From Schumannella sp. 10F1B-5-1 (GTDB taxonomy: Bacteria; Actinomycetota; Actinomycetes; Actinomycetales; Microbacteriaceae): a DNA stretch of 64,000 nt. Position 1 is the first letter of the stretch, and each line of letters begins with the position of its first letter. The stretch is taken from positions 405,577 through 469,576 of the forward strand of contig NZ_VHQH01000036.1 of the NCBI RefSeq assembly GCF_006517535.1. The letters are read 5' to 3'. Positions 19,180 through 27,501 of this stretch are shown here, piece by piece. A program made the translations under genes and the position numbers. The notes under the pieces are model-generated. The model worked only from the letters and a program-made list of their open reading frames with translations. It was not told where the DNA came from and did not search any database.

Positions 19180-19863
19180 TCAGACCGACAGCGGCGGAGG
19201 CGCCCATCCGCCGGCGGTGAACGAGGCCGCCGTGGGGGCGGGTCGCTGCGTGGCGGCCGATCGCGACGGCGCCGACGCGCCGACTCCGCTCGGCTTCGGC
19301 GCGGTCGACGAGACCCGCACTCCGGCCGCGGCGGCCAGCGCTCGCAGGTCGTCGGCGCCCCAGCGGCGCGCGGCGTCGATCATGATCGCCGCGCAGGCCT
19401 CCGAGTCGGCGATCGCGTCGTGGTGGCGGAAGTCGTCGAAGCCCGCGGCCGCCGCGGCCGAGGGCAGTCGGTAGCTGTCGAGGTCGTAGCTCTTGCGTGC
19501 GACCTGCAGGCTGCACACGTAGTCGATGGCGGGATGCGGCAGGAAGCTCGCGGCGCACGCCGCCTTGATCACGCCCATGTCGAAGCCGGCGTTGTGCGCG
19601 ACCATCATGTCGTCGCCGGCGAAGGCGATCAGGCGGGGCAGCTGCTCGGACCAGAGCGGCGCATCCACCACGTCGGCCTGCATGATGCCGTGGATGCGCA
19701 CGTTCCACTCGACGAAGTGATCGTGACCCGCGGGCGGGCGGATCAGCCAGCCGTCGGTCTCGACGACGCGGCCGTCGCGCACCTTCACCAGACCGACCGA
19801 GCAGGCGCTCGCCGACGACGAGTTGGCGGTCTCGAAGTCGATCGCGGTGAAGTCCACTGGCAC
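19180..19863 (-). CDS. DnaQ-like 3'-5' exonuclease (DEDDh)
   Basis: 227 residues from GTG 19863. The exonuclease motifs are in order: FTAIDFETAN (ExoI, D and E), VAHNAGFDMGVI (ExoII, D) and HHDAIADSEACA (ExoIII, H and D), so all DEDDh catalytic residues are present. The domain ends near residue 175, followed by an ~50-residue Ala/Pro/Ser tail without structure. Proteins of this kind are stand-alone relatives of the DNA polymerase III epsilon subunit and act on DNA or small RNA ends. The exact substrate is unknown. Confidence 0.88.
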   Translation of the reverse strand: MPVDFTAIDFETANSSSASACSVGLVKVRDGRVVETDGWLIRPPAGHDHFVEWNVRIHGIMQADVVDAPLWSEQLPRLIAFAGDDMMVAHNAGFDMGVIKAACAASFLPHPAIDYVCSLQVARKSYDLDSYRLPSAAAAAGFDDFRHHDAIADSEACAAIMIDAARRWGADDLRALAAAAGVRVSSTAPKPSGVGASAPSRSAATQRPAPTAASFTAGGWAPPPLSV

Positions 19864-19980
19864 GTGCCGATGGTCACACGGGGCACCGACGTCGCCGCGC
19901 CCCCACGCCGGGGCGGGCCGACGCGGGCTCGTCGTGCGCCCGGCTCACATCGCGCCCGGTGCCGTGTCGCCCGCCCGGCG

Positions 19981-19986
19981 TAGCGT
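19981..19986 (+). promoter_or_regulatory. -10 element, apparently leaderless gene
   Basis: TAGCGT ends 7 nt before ATG 19994. The same hexamer at the same distance precedes the small gene at 23350 and dapD at 60639. Confidence 0.5.
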
Positions 19987-19993
19987 GACGAGC

Positions 19994-20725
19994 ATGAGCG
20001 ATCGAGATGCGCGAGCCCTCTCCTTCGGCACGGCGACGGAGGCCTACGAGCGCGCCCGCCCCGAGTACCCGGCCGAGATCGTCGACTGGATGATCCCGGA
20101 GGGCGCCCGCGAGGTGCTCGATCTCGGCGCCGGCACGGGCAAGCTGACCCGCGCGCTCGCGGCCCGCGGACTCGCTGTCACGGCCGTCGACCCCGACCCC
20201 GCGATGCTCGCGACGCTCAGCGCGCGCTCGCCGCAGGTGACGACGCTCGAGGGCTCGGCCGAGCGCATCCCGCTGCCCGACGCGAGCGTCGACCTGGTCA
20301 CCGTCGCGCAGGCCTGGCACTGGGTGGATGCGCCCCGCGCGATCGCCGAGACCGCGCGCGTGCTGCGTCCCGGCGGCACCCTCGCGCTCGTCTGGAACGT
20401 GCGCGACGAGCGCGATCCCGGCAATCGTCGCTTCGGCGAGATCGCGGAGCGGTCGGGCGCCGAGGTGTTCCTCGACGAGGTGCCGACGCTCGCGCCGCCC
20501 TTCGGCGAGATGGCGACGCACTCGGTCGACTGGACTCGCGAGCTGAGCCGCGAGCAGGTTCTCGACCTGGTGCGCTCCCGCAGCGCGTGGATCACCCGCG
20601 ACGCCGTGGGGCGCGCCGCGATGGAGCGCGGGATCGAGCAGCTGCTGGATGCGGACGCCGGCGTGCGCGCATCCGGAACCTGGGTCATGCCGATGCGCAC
20701 CGTCGCCTACCGCGCCCGCCGGTAG
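19994..20725 (+). CDS. Class I SAM-dependent methyltransferase
   Basis: 243 residues from ATG 19994. The SAM-binding motif I is VLDLGAGTGKLTRAL (about 48-62), motif II is VTAVDPDPAML, and later motifs are VDLVTVAQAWHWVD and RVLRPGGTLALVW. The N-terminal pattern SFGTATEAYERARPEYP is typical of the small Methyltransf_11 proteins related to fungal Crg1/Tmt1-like enzymes. No substrate can be assigned. It ends 11 nt before the ychF start, but ychF has its own -10, so the two are adjacent rather than necessarily co-transcribed. Confidence 0.88.
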   Translation: MSDRDARALSFGTATEAYERARPEYPAEIVDWMIPEGAREVLDLGAGTGKLTRALAARGLAVTAVDPDPAMLATLSARSPQVTTLEGSAERIPLPDASVDLVTVAQAWHWVDAPRAIAETARVLRPGGTLALVWNVRDERDPGNRRFGEIAERSGAEVFLDEVPTLAPPFGEMATHSVDWTRELSREQVLDLVRSRSAWITRDAVGRAAMERGIEQLLDADAGVRASGTWVMPMRTVAYRARR

Positions 20726-20728
20726 GCT
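20723..20728 (+). promoter_or_regulatory. -10 element of ychF, apparently leaderless
   Basis: TAGGCT overlaps the stop codon of the methyltransferase gene and ends 8 nt before GTG 20737. Confidence 0.55.
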
Positions 20729-20736
20729 GACCTCCC

Positions 20737-21813
<1,077 letters not shown>

Positions 21814-21917
21814 GGCGCGTCGCTCGGCGTCCCTCCACAGGGCGGGGAATCGAGCAGCTTTCTCGGTTCATGCCGGATCCGCGCCGGCGTGCTAATCGCT
21901 CCGGGCACGCTCGACGG

Positions 21918-22421
21918 ATGGGAATCCGCTACTACGCGTATGCATTCGATGCCGATCAGACCGAGCAGGTCTTCGCCGAACCACGCCGCTTCCTGTCGAG
22001 TGACCCGCTCGCTGATGCGTGGGGGATGGAGCCGCACGTCTCGATGGGGACCGCCACGTTTCGACAGCGGTCCTCCGAACGGGACATGCTCTACCTCGAC
22101 AAGGCGTGGCGAGAGCTCCAGATCCTGACGTTGTCGGGCGTCCAAGGTGGGCCCGCGCGCGATTCGCATCGGCTGTTCGCTGGCCGGGTCACGATGCACG
22201 AGTACGGATGGGAGAGCTGGGTCAGCGTGATCGCGCCGGACGAGGTCGCGCCGATCCAGAAGGATCTCGTTGATCTGGATGAGGCGGTGCGCCTCGAGCA
22301 CTCGCTCATACCGGAATCGAGCGAAGACGATCGTTACGTTGCTGACTATCTCCACCGGGCGCGTGTCTTCGTGGACCGCCTCGCGGAGGATGGTCGCGGG
22401 CTCGTCTACCTCATCGGCTGA
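21918..22421 (+). CDS. DUF1877-like protein (YfbM-type)
   Basis: 167 residues from ATG 21918 (MGIRYYAYAFDADQ). The pattern of a short MGI start, Tyr-rich first strand and a central YLDKAWRELQILTL resembles the LDKSWHGLH core of DUF1877 proteins. An upstream in-frame ATG at 21870 would add 16 residues, but only the later start gives the family-like N-terminus. Function is unknown. Codon use is less GC-biased than the surrounding housekeeping genes, as in the following toxin-antitoxin pair, so this 1.3-kb block may have been acquired together. Confidence 0.65.
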   Translation: MGIRYYAYAFDADQTEQVFAEPRRFLSSDPLADAWGMEPHVSMGTATFRQRSSERDMLYLDKAWRELQILTLSGVQGGPARDSHRLFAGRVTMHEYGWESWVSVIAPDEVAPIQKDLVDLDEAVRLEHSLIPESSEDDRYVADYLHRARVFVDRLAEDGRGLVYLIG

Positions 22422-22508
22422 CCGTTGTCCGATGCCGTACTCGAGGTTCGTCGGAGTGGGCGGCCCGTCGCTCACAGCGCCCGCGCCCTCGTATAACGTT
22501 GCGCGTCA

Positions 22509-22528
22509 ATAACGCGTCGCGTTATGTT
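22509..22528 (+). promoter_or_regulatory. Promoter and palindromic operator of higBA
   Basis: ATAACGCG-T-CGCGTTAT (22509-22525) is a perfect 17-bp palindrome. It overlaps a TATGTT -10 (22523-22528) that sits 8 nt before ATG 22537. An extra ATAACG half-site lies at 22493-22498. This layout fits autorepression by HigA or the HigBA complex. Confidence 0.7.
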
Positions 22529-22536
22529 GGGTGCGC

Positions 22537-22818
22537 ATGATCAAGTCGTTCGGCGATTCGCGCACCGAACGGCTGTGGCGACGCGAGTCGGTGCCGTCGC
22601 TCGACCCGCGGATCCAGCGGGTGGCGCTGCGCAAGCTCCGTCAGATCGGTGCCGCCGAGACGCTCGACGATCTGCGCATCCCGCCGGGCAACCGGCTCGA
22701 AACACTGCGCGGCGGCCGAGCGGGCCAATACAGCATCAGGATCAATGACCAGTGGCGGATCTGCTTCGCGTGGACCGCGGCGGGACCGGAGGGAGTGGAG
22801 ATCGTTGACTACCACTGA
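22537..22818 (+). CDS. higB: HigB-type toxin (RelE/ParE superfamily)
   Basis: 93 residues, MIKSFGDSRTERLW at the start. Family motifs include IQRVALRKLRQIGAAETLDD, IPPGNRLETLRGGRAGQYSI and INDQWRICFAW ending VEIVDYH. That is the HigB/GraT pattern of a ribosome-dependent mRNA interferase. The gene lies before its antitoxin, the reversed order characteristic of higBA. Two upstream codons (GTG 22531) could also start it, but ATG 22537 gives the family N-terminus and leaderless spacing to the -10. It overlaps higA by 14 nt. Confidence 0.93.
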   Translation: MIKSFGDSRTERLWRRESVPSLDPRIQRVALRKLRQIGAAETLDDLRIPPGNRLETLRGGRAGQYSIRINDQWRICFAWTAAGPEGVEIVDYH

Positions 22819-23122
22819 ACTGAGCAGCGTCGGCCGACTCGCTGCCGTGCATCCCGGCGAGATCCTGATGGCGGACTTCATCGAGGGCTTCGGCATCACG
22901 CAGCACCGGCTCGCTGTCGCGATCGGAGTGCCCCCGCGCCGGATCAATGAGATCGTGCACGGAAAGCGTGCGATCTCGGCCGATACCGCGTTGCGGCTCG
23001 CCAAGTACTTCGGCACGACTGCGCCGTTCTGGCTGAACCTGCAGGCGCTCTACGATCTCGACGTCGCCGACGACCGCGCCGCCGCAGACATCGCGGCGAT
23101 CGTGCCGATCCGCGTCGCCTGA
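22805..23122 (+). CDS. higA: HigA-type antitoxin, XRE-like HTH
   Basis: 105 residues. I choose the TTG at 22805 (MTTTELSSVGRLAAVHPGEIL) because GGAGTGGAG lies just upstream and the VHPGEIL motif must be included. The HTH is FGITQHRLAVAIGVPPRRINEIVHGKRAIS, read over consecutive residues about 33-62, followed by DTALRLAKYFGTTAPFWLNLQ. HigA neutralises HigB and represses the operon through the palindrome at 22509. The overlap with higB implies translational coupling. Confidence 0.93.
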   Translation: MTTTELSSVGRLAAVHPGEILMADFIEGFGITQHRLAVAIGVPPRRINEIVHGKRAISADTALRLAKYFGTTAPFWLNLQALYDLDVADDRAAADIAAIVPIRVA

Positions 23123-23176
23123 CCGCTCCGTCGGAAGGCGGCGGGGCCGCTGACGGCGAAGCGCTGGGACGGCGGC

Positions 23177-23350
23177 CTAGAGCTGCTCCTGCTGCGCCCG
23201 TGCGAGGGCGTGCAGCGCGTAGCCGATCGACTGCACGGCCAACCCCAGGTCCTTGTCGCGCGCTTCGACGCGCTGGCCGTAGGTGATCGTGTTGTTCGCG
23301 TTGACCATCGCGTTGGCCAGTGCCTGCTCTGCTTCGGATCTCGAACCCAT
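23177..23350 (-). CDS. Small hypothetical protein (57 aa)
   Basis: A 58-codon frame from ATG 23350 encodes a mostly helical peptide starting MGSRSEAEQALANAMVNA and ending ALARAQQEQL. No family is recognised. The reason to call it is the promoter: TAGCGT on the minus strand (23363 to 23358) ends exactly 7 nt before the ATG, the same as at 19994 and at dapD. It has no Shine-Dalgarno sequence. It is convergent with higBA and divergent from the membrane acyltransferase-like gene. Confidence 0.5.
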   Translation of the reverse strand: MGSRSEAEQALANAMVNANNTITYGQRVEARDKDLGLAVQSIGYALHALARAQQEQL

Positions 23351-23515
23351 GCTGGCGACGCTAGAAGGCTGCGCCGAGGCGGACAACAGGGCCTGCCCGC
23401 ACCCATCTCCTCCGGCCCGACGATCAGGATCATCATCGAGGATGACGGCCCCGGCGGCCGCGGTCGGAAGGCTGGGGGAGCGGCGGGCGAGAGGCGCACG
23501 GCGCGGAGGAGGACC

Positions 23516-24856
23516 ATGAGCGACGGCGCGCAGACCGGAACCGCGATCGGCGACGAGGCACGCACCGCGACTGAACGCCAGAGCGAGTCCGTCGCCGGCG
23601 GCCACGGTGACGCTGCAGTCCCTCCGCGGAGCACGAGCCGCGCATCCACGGGCCGGCTCGTCGCGATCGATGTGGCGCGCTTCATCGCGATCGTCGGGAT
23701 GATGGGCAACCATCTCGCGCTCGGCTACGTCGGCGCGCTGTCAGTCGCCGTCAGCGGCTTCCCGTCGACGCTGTTCGCCGTGCTCGGCGGGGTGAGCGCG
23801 GTGCTGTCGACGCGCGGCTACGTCGAGCGCGGGCAGCGGCTCGCCGCCTCGCTGTCGCTCGCGGCGCGCGGCGTCGTGGTGGCGCTCATCGGCGTCGCAC
23901 TCGGGCTCACGCCGACCTTCGTCGCGGTCGTGCTCGTCTACTACGGCGTCGGGATGATCGTCACGGCGCTGCTCCTCCACCTGCCGGGTCCGGCGCTCGT
24001 CGCGATCGCCGCCGCGCTCGTGATCGGCGGACCCCACCTCAACGTCTTCGTGCACGACACCGCGAACCTCGACACGCTCGGCGAGCTCAGCTTCGCCGAC
24101 CCGCTGCAGTTCCTGCGCTCCGTCGCGTTCACGGGGATGTACCCGGTCGTGACCTGGCTTGTTTACATGCTCATCGGCGTGCTCGCGGCGCGGGCGCTGC
24201 TGAGTCCCGACCGCCTGCGCGCGGCCATCCGGGTCGCGATCGTCGGCGCCGGGATGCTCGCCCTCGCCGTCACGGTCGATCTGGTCAGTCGCCCCGCGGT
24301 GATCGCCGCGCTCATGGCGCGCGGTGCCGGCCGCGACGAAGCCGACTACCTCGTGTCGGAGGACGGCTTCGGCGTTCCGATCGACTCCGGATGGATCGCG
24401 GTCGTCAACGCGGCCCCGCACACCGGGTCGACGGGCGACATCGTGCGCACCGCCGGCGCGGCGCTGCTGCTCATCGGACTGCTGGTCGTGATCGGCGAGC
24501 TGTGGCGACGCCGGGTGGCGGCGCGCTCGCTGAACGCCGTCGACGAGCGCGCGCGGCGCATCCCGCTGCTGCTGCGGCCGATCGCCGCGGCCGGGTCGGC
24601 GCCGCTCACGCTCTACACGCTGCACGTGCTCGCGACCGCGGTGATCGCCATGATCATCACCGGCGCGATCGGGCTGCCCGGCGACGGCGGCTTCGGCATG
24701 GGCTCGACCCCGTGGTGGCTCATGGGGGCGTCGGCGTGGGCCGTGCACATCGTCGCCGCGCTGCTGCTCGGGGTCGTGCTGGCCGCGCTGAAGCGGCGGG
24801 GTCCGCTCGAGGCGTTCGCGAGCCTGGTCGCGCGGGCGGCGGCGCGCCTCGGCTGA
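23516..24856 (+). CDS. Multi-pass membrane protein, HGSNAT/DUF418-like acyltransferase family
   Basis: 446 residues from ATG 23516, with GGAGGAGG just upstream. An ~45-residue hydrophilic N-terminus is followed by RLVAIDVARFIAIVGMMGNH, the R-x4-D-x2-R...H signature seen in heparan-alpha-glucosaminide N-acetyltransferase-like and DUF418 proteins. About ten membrane helices follow, with a conserved-looking LTLYTLHVLATAV near the end. Such proteins are thought to move acyl groups across the membrane onto sugars or polymers, but no substrate is indicated. It stands alone between divergent and convergent neighbours and ends at a long inverted repeat. Confidence 0.7.
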   Translation: MSDGAQTGTAIGDEARTATERQSESVAGGHGDAAVPPRSTSRASTGRLVAIDVARFIAIVGMMGNHLALGYVGALSVAVSGFPSTLFAVLGGVSAVLSTRGYVERGQRLAASLSLAARGVVVALIGVALGLTPTFVAVVLVYYGVGMIVTALLLHLPGPALVAIAAALVIGGPHLNVFVHDTANLDTLGELSFADPLQFLRSVAFTGMYPVVTWLVYMLIGVLAARALLSPDRLRAAIRVAIVGAGMLALAVTVDLVSRPAVIAALMARGAGRDEADYLVSEDGFGVPIDSGWIAVVNAAPHTGSTGDIVRTAGAALLLIGLLVVIGELWRRRVAARSLNAVDERARRIPLLLRPIAAAGSAPLTLYTLHVLATAVIAMIITGAIGLPGDGGFGMGSTPWWLMGASAWAVHIVAALLLGVVLAALKRRGPLEAFASLVARAAARLG

Positions 24857-24899
24857 GACCCGCCGCGGCGGATCGCCAGCCACGGCCGCTCTCGCGCGG

Positions 24900-24994
24900 C
24901 GGTGTCGGAAACTCAGGCGTTAGTGCATGCCGCGCGCGGCATCGAGCCGCGGCCACGGCGCTCGTCTTTCACAACGCCTGAGTTTCCGACACCG
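24900..24994. repeat. Long inverted repeat IR1 between convergent genes
   Basis: Two 22-bp arms, 24900-24921 and 24973-24994, are perfect reverse complements (left arm begins CGGTGTCGGAAACTC). The 51-bp spacer contains a second perfect palindrome, ATGCCGCG-CGCGGCAT (24927-24942). There is no T-tract. It fills the gap between the convergent acyltransferase-like and aldo/keto reductase genes, so it may act as a bidirectional terminator. Confidence 0.9.
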
Positions 24995-25002
24995 GCCGCC
25001 GC

Positions 25003-25986
25003 TCAGGCGGGGATGCCCTCGGCGACGCCGTCGAGCTCGGCCAGCTGCTCGGTGGTCAGCGCGACCGCGCCGGCCGCGACGTTCTGCTCGAGGTGGTCGA
25101 CGCCGACCGTGCCGGGGATCAGGAGCACGTTGGGGGCGTGCGCGAGCAGCCACGCGAGCCCGACCTGCGCGGGCGTCGCGTCGATCGCGGCGGCGACGCG
25201 CTGCACCGCGGGCTGCTCGGCCACCTTGGGCGCTCCGGGGAACGCCGAGCCGAGCGGGAAGAACGGCACCCACGCGATGCCGTGCTGCACGGTGAGGGCG
25301 AGCAGGTCCTCGTCGCCGCGGGCCACGAGGCTGTAGGCGTTCTGCACCTGCGCGATGCCGGCGGGCAGCGCCTGGGTCAGCTGCGCCGCATCCACGTTGC
25401 TGAGTCCGATCGCGCCGATCGTGCCTGCGTCGCGCAGGGCGATGAGCTCGGCCAGCTGGTCGTCGAGCGGAACGAGCTGGTCGCCGGTCGCGCGGATGCC
25501 GATGCCGGCGTCGACGCGACGCAGGTTGACGAGATCGAGGCGCTCGCGGCCGAGCGTGCGCAGGTTCTGCTCGATCTGGGCTCGCAGCTCGGCCGGCTTC
25601 TGCGCGACCGCGAGCGGCATCTCGGCGTCGGCGACGTGCACGGCGCCGACCTTGCTGACGATCGCGACGTCGGCGGTGTCGCCGAGGGCGGCCTGGATGC
25701 GCTGGTTGGCGACCCCGTCGCCGTAGAACTGGGCCGTGTCGATGTGGTCGACGCCGAGTTCGACCGCGCGACGCAGCACGGCGGTCGCGTCGGCGTCGGA
25801 GACGGGCGGGCGCCCGGGCAGGCCGCCGAGCTGCATGGCGCCGTAGCCGACGCGGGCGACCTCGCGGGGGCCGAGGGCGAAGCGTCCGCCGGGGGCGACG
25901 GCCGGCGCAGCGGAGGCCGGCGCAGCGGGGGCCGGCGCCGCGGCGTCGGTGTCGGGAGTCGGGGTGGGAGTCGTGCGGTCGTTCAT
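25003..25986 (-). CDS. Aldo/keto reductase
   Basis: 327 residues with an Ala/Pro/Thr-rich N-terminal extension (about 35 residues) before the TIM barrel. Tetrad residues D83 and Y88 (HIDTAQFYGD) and K112 (IVSKVG) are present. At the usual His position the sequence is DLVNLRRVD, i.e. Arg156 where LHR is expected. That NLR variant is, as far as I recall, typical of YdbC/PdxI-like pyridoxal reductases. NADPH-dependent carbonyl reduction is therefore likely but the substrate is unknown. GAAGGA precedes ATG 25986. The divergent TetR gene and the duplicated operator between them suggest it is regulated by that TetR. Confidence 0.85.
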   Translation of the reverse strand: MNDRTTPTPTPDTDAAAPAPAAPASAAPAVAPGGRFALGPREVARVGYGAMQLGGLPGRPPVSDADATAVLRRAVELGVDHIDTAQFYGDGVANQRIQAALGDTADVAIVSKVGAVHVADAEMPLAVAQKPAELRAQIEQNLRTLGRERLDLVNLRRVDAGIGIRATGDQLVPLDDQLAELIALRDAGTIGAIGLSNVDAAQLTQALPAGIAQVQNAYSLVARGDEDLLALTVQHGIAWVPFFPLGSAFPGAPKVAEQPAVQRVAAAIDATPAQVGLAWLLAHAPNVLLIPGTVGVDHLEQNVAAGAVALTTEQLAELDGVAEGIPA

Positions 25987-26062
25987 CGTGATCCTTCGCT
26001 AGAGGGGAGGGCAGGGGTGCGGATCCGGGCGTGACGGACGGATCCGTGGGATGATGACGAGA

Positions 26063-26117
26063 CGGAGGAACCTCCGCTTACGCCACGCTAACACAATCGG
26101 AGGAGCCTCCGCTTATG
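26063..26117. promoter_or_regulatory. Duplicated TetR operator between aldo/keto reductase and tetR
   Basis: CGGAGGAACCTCCGCTTA (26063-26080) is repeated as CGGAGGAGCCTCCGCTTA (26098-26115). Each contains a CGGAGG-NN-CCTCCG palindrome, and the spacing is 35 bp. The second copy supplies the tetR Shine-Dalgarno (GGAGGAG) and runs into its ATG. Confidence 0.8.
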
Positions 26118-26774
26118 GTCGACTCGACGACCGCCGATCCGGCGACCGCAGCTTCGGCGACGGCAGCCCCGGTTGCGACGCAGGCCACCGCGCGACCCGC
26201 CGCGACCGCCGACGCTCCCCCCACCCCGCGCCGCCGCGCCGACGCCCAGCGCAACCGCGACGCCCTCGTCGAGGCCGCCCGCTCCGCGTTCACCGAGGGC
26301 GGCGCCGACGCCTCGCTCGAGGCGATCGCCCGCCGCGCGGGCGTGGGCATCGGAACCCTCTACCGGCACTTCCCGACCCGCTCGTCACTCGTGAGCGCCG
26401 TGCACGAGAGCGGTATCGACGCGCTGACGGCGTCGGTCGAGCCGCTGCTGGCCGAGCATCCGCCGGCCGTCGCCCTGCGTCGCTGGCTCGACGGCTACAC
26501 CGAGTTCTTCTCCACCAAGCGCGGGATGGCCGAGGCGCTGCGCGAGGCCGCCGACGCGGGCGCGCTGTCGCCGACCAACACGCACGCGCGGGTGACCGCA
26601 TCCATCGACGCCCTGCTGAGCGCGGGCAAGGATGCGGGGGAGATCCGCGACGACGCCCGCGCCGACGACGTGACGACCGCGCTCGTCGGGGTGTTCCTCA
26701 GCACACGGGATGCCGCGGACCCCGCGCAGGTGGGTCGCCTGGTCGAGCTGGTGCTGGCGGGGATCCGCGCGTGA
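26115..26774 (+). CDS. TetR-family transcriptional regulator
   Basis: 219 residues. An Ala/Thr-rich tail of about 35 residues precedes the HTH (ASLEAIARRAGVGIGTLYRHF, within residues 70-92). This sequence, especially GVGIGTLYRHFPTR, is the common actinobacterial TetR type with a C-terminal YPFLK-like or SBD domain (DGYTEFFSTKRGMAEAL). It is divergent from the aldo/keto reductase; the two operator copies in the gap suggest it represses both genes. The start codon itself lies at the end of the second operator copy, so repressor binding could also block initiation. It overlaps the next gene by 4 nt. Confidence 0.9.
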   Translation: MVDSTTADPATAASATAAPVATQATARPAATADAPPTPRRRADAQRNRDALVEAARSAFTEGGADASLEAIARRAGVGIGTLYRHFPTRSSLVSAVHESGIDALTASVEPLLAEHPPAVALRRWLDGYTEFFSTKRGMAEALREAADAGALSPTNTHARVTASIDALLSAGKDAGEIRDDARADDVTTALVGVFLSTRDAADPAQVGRLVELVLAGIRA

Positions 26775-26884
26775 CCGCCGCGCCCGCCTGCCCCGCCTGC
26801 GGCCGGGAGACCGAAGCCGCCGTCGGCGTCTGGTGGTGCGAGCCGTGTCGTCGGGTGGCCGCCGAGATCGGCTGCTGCGAATGA
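26771..26884 (+). CDS. Tiny zinc-ribbon-like protein (37 aa)
   Basis: GTG 26771 overlaps the tetR stop (GTGA) and its own stop overlaps the next start (ATGA), so it is tightly coupled on both sides. The peptide has CPAC (C7/C10) and CEPC (C23/C26) knuckles spaced by 12 residues and ends in GCCE, giving a plausible small zinc ribbon. No family is recognised. The tight coupling and intact cysteine pairs argue that it is a real gene. Confidence 0.6.
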   Translation: MTAAPACPACGRETEAAVGVWWCEPCRRVAAEIGCCE

Positions 26885-27405
26885 GCGACGACCCGCGCAT
26901 CGCGGCGGCGCGCGCCGCGATCGAGAGCACCGTGCGCACTCTCGCCGAGGCGGACGCCCGCACCGAGCTGCGCGCCGAGATCGTCGAACCGCGCCGGGTG
27001 CTCGGCGTGCGGCGCTCGCCGCAGCTGCATCCGCGCGGTCGCGTCTGGCGTCTCGGGGTCCTGCTGCTCGACGACTCCGGTGCCCTCTTCGCGACCGGCG
27101 CGAGCGTGCGCGCCGCCGATCCGAAGCACTTGGCGCTGCAGTCGAGCGTCGCGTACCAGCGCCGCGAGGTGAAGGTCATGGCCCGGGCCGCCGGCGTGCC
27201 CGACGGCGAGACGATCGACCTGGATGCGCTTCCCCTCGACCTGGCCGAGCTGACGCCGGCCGAGCCGAACCTGGGGCCGCTCGTGCTGGCCGATGACGGC
27301 GTGCGCGTGCGCTGGGCCCCCGGTGCGGCGACCGTGCCGCTCGACGCCTACCTGCGCGAGCGCGCGGAGCTGCTCGCGCATCCGCTGCCCGGCTCGGTCG
27401 ACTAG
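26881..27405 (+). CDS. Hypothetical protein
   Basis: 174 residues from ATG 26881. A helical N-terminus (ARAAIESTVRTLAEADARTEL) precedes a mixed alpha/beta region with HPRGRVWRLGVLLLDDSGALFATG, which may be a compact beta sheet. There are no signal peptide, membrane helices or recognised motifs, so it is probably cytoplasmic. It forms the third member of a coupled tetR-zinc-ribbon-hypothetical operon, so it may be co-regulated with the aldo/keto reductase. Function is unknown. Confidence 0.7.
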   Translation: MSDDPRIAAARAAIESTVRTLAEADARTELRAEIVEPRRVLGVRRSPQLHPRGRVWRLGVLLLDDSGALFATGASVRAADPKHLALQSSVAYQRREVKVMARAAGVPDGETIDLDALPLDLAELTPAEPNLGPLVLADDGVRVRWAPGAATVPLDAYLRERAELLAHPLPGSVD

Positions 27406-27489
27406 CCCGGTCTGCCGGCGACCGGGCGACCAGCCGGGCATCCACCGCGCATCCCGCTCGCTTCCGGCCAGCATCCAGGCACCGCGGCC

Positions 27490-27495
27490 TAGGAT
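27490..27495 (+). promoter_or_regulatory. -10 element, apparently leaderless gene
   Basis: TAGGAT ends 6 nt before GTG 27502. Confidence 0.5.
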
Positions 27496-27501
27496 TCCGG
27501 G

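Noticed and set aside
23210-23515. N-terminal extension of the membrane acyltransferase-like protein
   Set aside because: The open frame continues upstream but overlaps the small minus-strand gene; ATG 23516 has an excellent GGAGGAGG upstream.
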